From contig CANNNN010000186.1 in NCBI GenBank assembly GCA_947506075.1, forward strand, positions 1-5,439: 5,439 nt of DNA. The letters are read 5' to 3'. Source of the DNA: Methylococcaceae bacterium. GTDB lineage: Bacteria; Pseudomonadota; Gammaproteobacteria; Methylococcales; Methylomonadaceae. This document shows positions 1 to 5,439 of the stretch, one piece after another. Under the pieces are notes generated by a model, which saw nothing but the letters and a program-made list of their open reading frames with translations, was not told the DNA's origin and did no database searches. Made by a program: the position numbers and the translations under genes. How positions within the stretch are numbered: the stretch's first letter is position 1; every line of letters starts with the position of its first letter.

Positions 1-2
1 GA

Positions 3-509
3 TCACAAATATCCATGGTGCCGCAACAGCCGGATTTATTTCATCGCTCGATACGGGACAATATCACGCTGGGCGCGGACGTTTCCGAAGCCCGGCTAAT
101 TGAGGTTGCTAAAAAATCCCACTGCCTTGAGTTTATCGAACAGTTACCCGAACAATTCGACACACTGGTCGGCGAACGCGGCATCAAGCTTTCAGGCGGT
201 GAAAGACAGCGCATCGCGATAGCCCGCGCCTTTCTGGAAGATGCGCCGATTGTGGTTCTAGATGAAGCCACCAGCGCCTTGGATTCATTGACTGAAAAAA
301 AGATTCAGGTGGCTATTTTTGAGCTGATTAAAAACAAAACCACCTTAGTCATTGCCCATCGTCTATCCACCATTCTATCGATGGATAGAATTATCGTGCT
401 GGAACAAGGCAAAATTTTAGAACAAGGTACGCATCTCCAATTGCTCGCTCAACAAGGCAAATACTACGCCATGTGGCAACATCAAAGCGGTGATTTTCTG
501 GCTGAATAG
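3..509 (+). CDS. ABC exporter, C-terminal ATP-binding domain (5' partial)
   Basis: This is the C-terminal part of the nucleotide-binding domain of an ABC transporter; the reading frame is open to the left edge, so the Met at 15 is internal. Visible motifs in order: Q-loop (VPQQPDLF, Gln around 24-29), ABC signature LSGGERQ at 189-209, Walker B IVVLDE at 249-266 with the catalytic Glu followed by the D-loop SALD, and the switch His in IAHRLST at 357-359. Walker A and any membrane domain lie upstream of the window. The phrases LFHRSIRDNI and DEATSALDS are typical of exporters that fuse membrane and ATPase domains (the MsbA/ABCB type), so ATP-driven export of a lipid, peptide or other compound across the inner membrane is likely. 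The substrate cannot be read from this fragment. All ATPase motifs present are intact. It ends in TAG at 507-509, 156 bases before the reductase gene; nothing links the two functionally. Confidence 0.93.
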   Translation, partial: SQISMVPQQPDLFHRSIRDNITLGADVSEARLIEVAKKSHCLEFIEQLPEQFDTLVGERGIKLSGGERQRIAIARAFLEDAPIVVLDEATSALDSLTEKKIQVAIFELIKNKTTLVIAHRLSTILSMDRIIVLEQGKILEQGTHLQLLAQQGKYYAMWQHQSGDFLAE

Positions 510-563
510 GCAGTTGCGTTGTAAGCGTTTGGTTTAATAGGTGGTTTTATTTTTTTCGATTAA

Positions 564-579
564 ACACTATATATTGTGT
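564..579. promoter_or_regulatory. NrdR box 1 (near-perfect palindrome)
   Basis: The sequence acactatatattgtgt equals its own reverse complement except at positions 5 and 12. It fits the NrdR-box consensus acaCwAtATaTwGtgt, recalled from family knowledge, at all 16 positions. NrdR is the ATP/dATP-sensing zinc-ribbon and ATP-cone repressor of ribonucleotide reductase genes. The position just upstream of the -10 hexamer and about 90 bases before nrdJ is what a repressor site should have. No nrdR gene lies in this window. Confidence 0.85.
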
Positions 580-596
580 CTATCTATCCGTATAAT
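568..596 (+). promoter_or_regulatory. Predicted sigma-70 promoter of nrdJ
   Basis: A perfect TATAAT hexamer lies at 591-596. With a 17-base spacer the -35 would fall at 568-573 (TATATA), a poor match to TTGACA, so the promoter is either weak in its -35 or helped by an activator. Transcription would begin near 602-605, giving a leader of about 60 bases. The -35 region overlaps NrdR box 1 and the -10 abuts box 2, so bound NrdR would block polymerase directly. Confidence 0.65.
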
Positions 597-611
597 CACT
601 AGATATCGATA
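596..611. promoter_or_regulatory. NrdR box 2 (degenerate)
   Basis: The sequence tcactagatatcgata matches the recalled NrdR consensus at about 10 of 16 positions, keeping the key C and G of the two half-sites and most of the A/T core. It begins exactly 32 bases after box 1 (a 16-base gap), so both sites lie on the same face of the helix about three turns apart, the tandem arrangement usual for NrdR targets. On its own the match would be weak; spacing and context support it. Confidence 0.6.
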
Positions 612-665
612 GACCACCCTAATCAGGTTCACTATTACATTTTCACTATTGTCCGAGTCATCACC

Positions 666-3600
666 ATGCCGACCAAGCTACACGTCATCCCAAACACCGT
701 GACCGAAATACCTTTCCAAGACGCTTCGATGGATATTTGGGATACCAAATACCGGCTAAAAACCAAAGACGGCGTGGCGATTGACGAAACCATCGATGAA
801 ACCTACCAACGGGTTGCCAGAGCTCTTTCCGAAGTCGAAAAAGGTAAAACCAAACAGGAGCAGTGTTACAAGGATTTTCTATGGGTGTTACGTCAGGGCG
901 CTATTCCGGCTGGACGTATTATTTCCAATGCCGGTGCTTTGGAACACAAACCGGCCACCTCGACGATCAACTGCACCGTATCAGGCACCATCGCCGATTC
1001 TATGGATGATATTTTGCACAAGGTCCATGAGGCGGGACTTACGTTAAAGGCAGGCTGTGTTGCGCCTGATACGCTGGTATGTACTGAACAAGGCTATGTC
1101 ACCGCACAACAGGCGGTCACTGAGCAACATCAACACATTCTAAGTTATGACCGCGAAGCGCAACGTTTTGAGATGCGCCCGATCTTAAAGCACATGACCA
1201 CCCTGGTGCCTACCGATGAAAATATTGAAATAGGTTCTCATCTAGGTACGCTGACCACCTCGATCAAGCATCCGGTGCTGGTCTACAGGGACGATAAATT
1301 ACAATACGTTCGCGCCGATCACATCAACAACACCGACGCCATGGTTCATTACCAACTGCCCTGGAAGGCTGATAAAAAATCAGCATTAAAAGCATGGTTT
1401 GCCGGCGCGCATCTGGGCGATGGTTCAGCCTACGAAAAACATATCACTTATTTATCTACGCGTGAAAAGTGGCAGACCAAAGCCAATGTTTATGGCAAAC
1501 GTCTGGTGTTTAAAATACGCGCTGCAGAACGCGAAGTCGTCGAGCGTTACGCGCTGTTTTTTCAACGTTTTTATGCTTGTCAAGCCCATGTAGTCTCTAC
1601 GGTCACGGCTAACCATACACCGGTATGGGATTTTACCGTCGCCAGCTTTAAAGCCAGTGCGCCAAGTGAATTGTTTGATCATCAAACCGGAAAAAAAAGC
1701 CACACGCTTAAAGTGCCGCAGTGGATTAAACAAACCCCCGACCGTCATTTTTTACCCTTCCTGGCTGGCCTGATAGATACCGATGGCACTGTTTCTACAG
1801 AGCACGGCAGCGCGATTTTAAGCTGTCAAAGCGCCCTATTTGCAGATGAAATACAAAGCCTGTTGGCTTTATTTGGTGTTCATGGTGCTATCACACAACG
1901 AAAAGAACGCTCGCATGAATATAATGGCAAGCTCATTAAAGATGCCGGTGGCTATAGCGTTAAAATATCCGATTCAGCGTTTTTAGTTAAACTCTGTGCC
2001 TTTATGGCGGATAGCGGCAAAAAAAATCGCATTAACAAGCATCAGTCCCAGTCCGGTCAATACGATCATTATCTAATCAGTTCAGCTTTACGATCCGCTC
2101 TTGAAACCAAGCTATCCGAGTTAAGCTATTTGGAAAAACAGGCGGTGGGCTTATATCATGGCAAACATCTGCAGCTGACGGTAAGCCGGGTATACCTGGA
2201 CAAATGGGCTGAAAAGTTCCCCGAATTGACCGCTGACATTGATTTTGTGCGCCAGCTGCGTCCAGTCAAAAGCATCAAACGCAATTTGGCTATCGGCGAG
2301 ACTTTTTATGATTTTACCGTTGCTAAACACAACAACTACTTGGCTGGTAATAATGGCTTGGCCGTCATCCATAACTGCGGAATCGGCTATGAATTTTCGA
2401 CCCTAAGACCCAAAAATGCCTATGTCTCCGGAGCAGGTGCTTACACGTCCGGGCCGCTATCGTTCATGGACATCTACGACAAGATGTGTTTTACCGTGTC
2501 GTCCGCAGGCGGCAGACGCGGCGCACAAATGGCGACTTTTGATGTCGGCCATCCCGATGTGGTCGAATTTATCCGCGCCAAACGCGAAGACGGGAGATTG
2601 CGCCAGTTTAACCTGTCGCTGTTAATCACCACCGAGTTTGTCGAGGCGGTAAAAAACGACTTGCCCTGGTCGCTGTCATTCCCCGTCACCGAAAAAGAAG
2701 TCAAACTCGACAATCTGGATTTGACCGACAGCAAGCTTATCATCTGGCGCGACCTGCCTTGTATTGATGGTTACATCCTTAACGATGACGGTCTGATTGC
2801 CTGCAAAATAAGCAAAACCATGCCCGCGCGCCGTTTGTGGGACATTATCATGAGCTCAACTTACGATTATGCCGAACCGGGCTTTATCCTGATCGACAAA
2901 GTCAACGAGATGAACAACAACTGGTTTTGCGAGAAGATCAGGGCGACAAACCCGTGTGTAACGGCTGATACCCGCTTACATACTCAATACGGCATGACAA
3001 AAATTGGCGACCTTTACGCCAGTGGAGCTGCATTAAATGTAACAGTCGATCATCGCGCACTCGGTTTAAAAGATAAAGGAACAACTACACGACCTGCCAA
3101 ACCTGCCTTTATGACGGCCGCCTCGGCAGACATTTACCGAGTAACTACACGCGATGGTTATGAAATTAAAGCAACCGCTTGGCATGACTTTTATACCGAC
3201 CAAGGGAAAATCAAATTAAAAGATTTAAAATTAGGTGACAAATTACTTATTCAATCCGGAAAAGGTCAATTTGGACAACAAGGAGATAAGAACTTTGGCA
3301 CCTTATTGGGATTAATCACCGGTGATGGTCATTTCACAAATAGAGGTAAACAGCAACAAGCCGCCGTTATTAATTTGTGGAACGATGACCGTGGTTTTGC
3401 ACCAAAATTAGTTGCTTATATTAATCAATTATTAGCCTCAACTGCTTTACAACATAACGCACAGAGAAGCTATACGGTTTCGGCCGTCGCAATTCCTGAT
3501 CGCAATTTGATTATGATTCGCTCAGTGCTATTGGCGAGAGTATTGGAATTTTATGGTTTTAATAAAGCCAGCAAACTCAGTGTTCCTGAAGTTATTTGGC

Positions 3601-5267
3601 AAGGCAATGAAGACTGTGTAAAAGCGTATTTAAGTGCTTTATTCCAAGCGGATGGTACGGTTAATATCTCAGGAAATAGCAAATCTTGCTCAGTTAGATT
3701 AGCGTCTTCTCACGGTCCATTACTCAAAGATATACAAATACTATTAAGCAATTTTGCGGTCTTTTCTCGAATTCGCAAGCGTCGTGATGCTTCCTTAAGA
3801 ATGTTACCTGATGGTAAAGGCGGACAAAAAGCATATTCATGCCAAGCGGATTATGAACTTATTATTGACGGACAATCGCGTGAACAATTTATGCAGGAAA
3901 TTGGTTTTCTAGGCGACAAAAAAAATCAAAAATATTATGCGTGGAAAACCGATAAAAAACTTCTACAAAAACAAAACCATTTGAGCGAAATTTCAGAAAT
4001 CATTTATATTGGGAAAGAAGCGGTTTTTGATACTACTCAGATTGATCATAATACCGTTATATTTAACGGTCTAGTAACCGGACAATGCGGCGAACAACCG
4101 TTACCGCCTTACGGCTCCTGCCTGCTAGGCTCGATCAACCTGACCCGCTTCGTTAAAAAACCATTTACCAGCGAAGCAAGTTTCGACTGGGAAACTTACC
4201 GCAAAGCCATCAAAATCTTCACCCGCATGCTGGACAATGTGGTTGAAATCAACGGCCTGCCCCTGCCCCAGCAACGCGAAGAAATTACCAACAAGCGCCG
4301 CCACGGCATGGGCTATCTCGGACTCGGTTCGACAGTCACCATGATGGGCATGCGCTACGGCGATGCAGATTCACTGCACTTTACCGAAGAAGTGACCAAG
4401 GTATTGGCGGTCGAAGGCTGGAAAGCAGGTCTGTCACTGGCCAAAGAAAAAGGCCCCGCCCCGATCATGGAACAGATGTTTACCGTGACCGGCGAAATGC
4501 TGCACAAACGCCCGGAAATGATTGCCGATGGCCATAAAGTCGGCGACCGGGTACCCGGAAAACTGTTGCACACCCAATACAGTCGCTATATGCAGCAACT
4601 GGGCCGAGAAGAACCGACACTGTTCGCCGACCTGATTGAAACCGGCGCTCGCTTTACCCATCACAGCTCCATTGCGCCGACCGGCACAATTTCCCTGTCT
4701 CTGGCCAATAACGCCAGCAACGGCATAGAGCCAAGCTTTGCGCATCATTATTCACGGAACGTGATCCGTGCCGGAAAAAAATCCAAGGAAAAAATCGACG
4801 TATTTTCGTTTGAACTTTTGGCTTACCGCGCTTTGATCAATAGCGACGCGATGCCTTACAGCGACAATCCGGCGCATCAATTGCCGGCCTATTTTATCGC
4901 GGCGGATGACGTGACCCCGACCCAACATGTCGATGTTCAGGCGGCGGCGCAAAAATGGATAGATTCGTCGATCTCCAAAACGGCTAACGTGCCTACCGAT
5001 TATCCGTATGAAGATTTCAAATTTATTTACGAATACGCCTACGACAAAGGTTTGAAAGGCTGCACCACCTTCCGTTTTAATCCTGAAGTTTTTCAAGGCG
5101 TATTGGTTAAAGAATCCGACCTGGAAAACACCACCTACCAGTTCACGCTGGAAGACGGCCATGTCGTGGAATTTAAAGGCAATGAAGACGTGGAATACGA
5201 CGGCGAAATACACAGCGCCGCCAACCTTTTTGATGCCTTGAAAGAAGGCTACTATGGCAAGTTCTGA
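666..5267 (+). CDS. nrdJ: Class II (adenosylcobalamin-dependent) ribonucleotide reductase, NrdJa type, with two inteins
   Basis: This 1533-residue precursor reduces ribonucleotides to deoxyribonucleotides in the cytoplasm, using adenosylcobalamin instead of an oxygen-dependent radical subunit. The host protein is in three pieces: residues 1-130, 571-763 and 1141-1533, 716 residues once the inteins are removed. Landmarks: Cys103 in INCTVSG (first redox Cys), the AG/CGIGYEFSTLRP substrate loop split at residue 131, RRGAQM and GHPDVVEFI motifs, NPCGEQPLPPYGSC with the radical Cys1141 and second redox Cys1152 (11 residues apart, as I recall for Thermotoga NrdJ), and the phosphate-binding PTGTIS at 1338-1343. 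I see no N-terminal ATP-cone. The end YYGKF and the lack of a C-terminal CxxC tail fit the NrdJa half of a split enzyme with nrdJb directly downstream. Met666 is the first start after the in-frame upstream stop; its ribosome binding site is weak. The class II assignment rests on overall similarity to NrdJ. Confidence 0.95.
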   Translation: MPTKLHVIPNTVTEIPFQDASMDIWDTKYRLKTKDGVAIDETIDETYQRVARALSEVEKGKTKQEQCYKDFLWVLRQGAIPAGRIISNAGALEHKPATSTINCTVSGTIADSMDDILHKVHEAGLTLKAGCVAPDTLVCTEQGYVTAQQAVTEQHQHILSYDREAQRFEMRPILKHMTTLVPTDENIEIGSHLGTLTTSIKHPVLVYRDDKLQYVRADHINNTDAMVHYQLPWKADKKSALKAWFAGAHLGDGSAYEKHITYLSTREKWQTKANVYGKRLVFKIRAAEREVVERYALFFQRFYACQAHVVSTVTANHTPVWDFTVASFKASAPSELFDHQTGKKSHTLKVPQWIKQTPDRHFLPFLAGLIDTDGTVSTEHGSAILSCQSALFADEIQSLLALFGVHGAITQRKERSHEYNGKLIKDAGGYSVKISDSAFLVKLCAFMADSGKKNRINKHQSQSGQYDHYLISSALRSALETKLSELSYLEKQAVGLYHGKHLQLTVSRVYLDKWAEKFPELTADIDFVRQLRPVKSIKRNLAIGETFYDFTVAKHNNYLAGNNGLAVIHNCGIGYEFSTLRPKNAYVSGAGAYTSGPLSFMDIYDKMCFTVSSAGGRRGAQMATFDVGHPDVVEFIRAKREDGRLRQFNLSLLITTEFVEAVKNDLPWSLSFPVTEKEVKLDNLDLTDSKLIIWRDLPCIDGYILNDDGLIACKISKTMPARRLWDIIMSSTYDYAEPGFILIDKVNEMNNNWFCEKIRATNPCVTADTRLHTQYGMTKIGDLYASGAALNVTVDHRALGLKDKGTTTRPAKPAFMTAASADIYRVTTRDGYEIKATAWHDFYTDQGKIKLKDLKLGDKLLIQSGKGQFGQQGDKNFGTLLGLITGDGHFTNRGKQQQAAVINLWNDDRGFAPKLVAYINQLLASTALQHNAQRSYTVSAVAIPDRNLIMIRSVLLARVLEFYGFNKASKLSVPEVIWQGNEDCVKAYLSALFQADGTVNISGNSKSCSVRLASSHGPLLKDIQILLSNFAVFSRIRKRRDASLRMLPDGKGGQKAYSCQADYELIIDGQSREQFMQEIGFLGDKKNQKYYAWKTDKKLLQKQNHLSEISEIIYIGKEAVFDTTQIDHNTVIFNGLVTGQCGEQPLPPYGSCLLGSINLTRFVKKPFTSEASFDWETYRKAIKIFTRMLDNVVEINGLPLPQQREEITNKRRHGMGYLGLGSTVTMMGMRYGDADSLHFTEEVTKVLAVEGWKAGLSLAKEKGPAPIMEQMFTVTGEMLHKRPEMIADGHKVGDRVPGKLLHTQYSRYMQQLGREEPTLFADLIETGARFTHHSSIAPTGTISLSLANNASNGIEPSFAHHYSRNVIRAGKKSKEKIDVFSFELLAYRALINSDAMPYSDNPAHQLPAYFIAADDVTPTQHVDVQAAAQKWIDSSISKTANVPTDYPYEDFKFIYEYAYDKGLKGCTTFRFNPEVFQGVLVKESDLENTTYQFTLEDGHVVEFKGNEDVEYDGEIHSAANLFDALKEGYYGKF
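1056..2375 (+). other. Intein 1 of NrdJ (440 aa, LAGLIDADG endonuclease)
   Basis: This in-frame protein-splicing element occupies residues 131-570. Its ends are fixed by the host motif: joining LKAG to CGIGYEFS restores the conserved class II loop. It starts with Cys1 (CVAPDTLV), and the N-terminal splicing block contains SxxH (Ser199, His202), where Thr is usual in place of Ser. The C-terminal blocks are FYDFTVAKHNNYLAG (His555) and GLAVIHN, with canonical His569-Asn570 followed by Cys+1. The central LAGLIDADG homing endonuclease has motif 1 FAGAHLGDG (residues 245-253) and motif 2 LAGLIDTDG (366-374), about 120 residues apart, both with the metal-binding Asp (252 and 373). It should therefore splice by the standard pathway, and the endonuclease looks intact. 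Sampled lines are 40-48% GC, below the exteins. A second Cys lies at intein position 9 (residue 139). Confidence 0.96.
2955..4085 (+). other. Intein 2 of NrdJ (377 aa, LAGLIDADG endonuclease, Gln-terminal)
   Basis: This second in-frame intein occupies residues 764-1140. Its ends are fixed because joining ATNP to CGEQPLPPYG recreates the universal reductase active-site motif. The N-terminal block is CVTADTRLHTQYGMTKIGDL; block B is ATAWHDF with the usual TxxH (Thr837, His840); block F is VFDTTQIDHNTVIF (Asp1122, His1128). The C-terminal block is NGLVTGQ, so the penultimate residue is Gly instead of His and the last is Gln instead of Asn, followed by Cys+1. The preceding host residue is Pro. 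Endonuclease motifs are LLGLITGDG (880-888) and LSALFQADG (989-997), with Asp887 and Asp996 present. The stretch RPAKPAFMTA before block B resembles inteins of other reductases, from memory. Sampled lines are 28-38% GC, far below the host, which suggests later arrival from an A+T-rich source. Gln-ended inteins are known, including one in an iridovirus reductase. Confidence 0.95.
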
Positions 5268-5269
5268 GG
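5266..5269 (+). promoter_or_regulatory. Ribosome binding site for the nrdJb-like gene
   Basis: GAGG overlaps the last two bases of the nrdJ stop codon and sits 8 bases before ATG 5278. This favours 5278 as the start and suggests translational coupling in an nrdJa-nrdJb operon. An alternative start at 5254 (preceded by GAAGG at 5244-5248) would add eight residues and overlap nrdJ. Confidence 0.6.
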
Positions 5270-5277
5270 CTAAACCA

Positions 5278-5427
5278 ATGACACATAAAATCAGCAAAAA
5301 AATCATCAGCTACAAAGTCCTGAGTAAAGACGATGTCGAACCGGTCAAGCAGGAGGTCGCACAGTCTACGCTGGAAAGCATGAACGAAAATCTGCCGCGC
5401 CCGACGGCTACCTCGGGGACATTGTGA
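5278..5427 (+). CDS. nrdJb: NrdJb-like reductase subunit, N-terminal part (truncated or frameshifted)
   Basis: The reading frame begins MTHKISKKIISYKVLSKDD and includes ESMNENLPRP, resembling from memory the start of NrdJb, which continues after such an RP with a GSTYKIKTP-like segment. NrdJb supplies the C-terminal portion missing from NrdJa and is needed for activity of the split class II enzyme in Pseudomonas; its usual length is over 200 residues. Here the frame stops at TGA 5425-5427 after 49 codons. From about 5403 another frame (the nrdJ frame) reads DGYLGDIVISVE to the window end, so a one-base indel, an assembly fault, or a true short product cannot be separated. The gene begins 10 bases after the nrdJ stop, so co-transcription is likely. 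Identity rests on the N-terminal resemblance and position only. Confidence 0.55.
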   Translation: MTHKISKKIISYKVLSKDDVEPVKQEVAQSTLESMNENLPRPTATSGTL

Positions 5428-5439
5428 TTTCCGTGGAGA

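Larger units (their letters stand above)
510..665 (+). promoter_or_regulatory. Intergenic control region of nrdJ
   Basis: This 156-base non-coding stretch separates the exporter gene from the reductase gene and is much richer in A+T than the flanking genes. It holds a T-rich run at about 546-556, two NrdR-like boxes, a TATAAT hexamer, and a leader of roughly 60 bases with a repeated TTCACTATT (628-636 and 642-650). No convincing hairpin precedes the T-run, so I do not call a factor-independent terminator for the exporter gene. The translation start at 666 has only a weak upstream purine stretch (CGAG near 654-657). Confidence 0.75.

Noticed and set aside
15..17. Start codon of the ABC gene
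   Set aside because: The frame is open to the window edge and residues before this Met (SQIS) continue the conserved Q-loop region, so the Met is internal.
510..560. Possible factor-independent terminator for the ABC gene at the T-rich run
   Set aside because: No stable GC-rich inverted repeat precedes the T-run; GTTGCGTTGTAAGCG does not form a convincing stem.
4062..4067. Alternative end of intein 2 at Asn1134 (IFN)
   Set aside because: The next residue is Gly, not Cys/Ser/Thr, and cutting there would leave GLVTGQ inside the NPCGE active site.
1056..4085. Reading the inserts as ordinary fused domains or as group I/II introns
   Set aside because: The reading frame is continuous throughout, splicing blocks A, B, F and G are present, and removing exactly the intein segments restores conserved reductase motifs.
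4752..5306. A 184-codon open frame on the minus strand
   Set aside because: It lies antisense to the highly conserved C-extein of the reductase and past its stop, resembles no family I recognise, and its long open frame is explained by codon bias of the opposite strand.

Overview
The window covers a cobalamin-dependent ribonucleotide reductase locus from a bacterium, probably a gammaproteobacterium. The reductase ends in a YYGKF tail and is followed at once by a small gene resembling NrdJb, the split NrdJa/NrdJb layout I know from Pseudomonas. A methanotroph-like lineage (Methylococcales) is possible, but that is recall and was not tested. Hand counts on sampled 60-base lines give about 58-62% GC in the reductase exteins, 40-48% in the first intein and 28-38% in the second.

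Layout, all on the + strand. Bases 3-509 encode the C-terminal part of an ABC exporter ATPase whose 5' end lies outside the window. Bases 510-665 are a 156-base intergenic region with a perfect TATAAT -10 box at 591-596. A near-palindromic 16-mer at 564-579 fits the NrdR-box consensus as I recall it, and a weaker partner lies at 596-611. Bases 666-5267 are one uninterrupted 1533-codon reading frame: a class II reductase (about 716 residues after splicing) carrying two in-frame inteins of 440 residues (1056-2375) and 377 residues (2955-4085). Bases 5278-5427 are the start of an nrdJb-like gene, which appears frameshifted or cut near the window end.

How the parts work together: the reductase turns ribonucleotides into deoxyribonucleotides using an adenosylcobalamin-generated thiyl radical on the Cys of NPCGE. 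Intein 2 sits directly before that Cys and intein 1 splits the AG/CGIG substrate-site loop, so neither half-site exists until splicing. Both inteins are Cys1/Cys+1 types with LAGLIDADG homing endonuclease motifs whose acidic residues are intact. Intein 1 ends in canonical His-Asn. Intein 2 ends in Gly-Gln and follows a Pro, an atypical splice junction and the most interesting feature here. NrdR repression at the promoter and dependence on NrdJb for the C-terminal part of the enzyme are inferences from sequence pattern and family knowledge.
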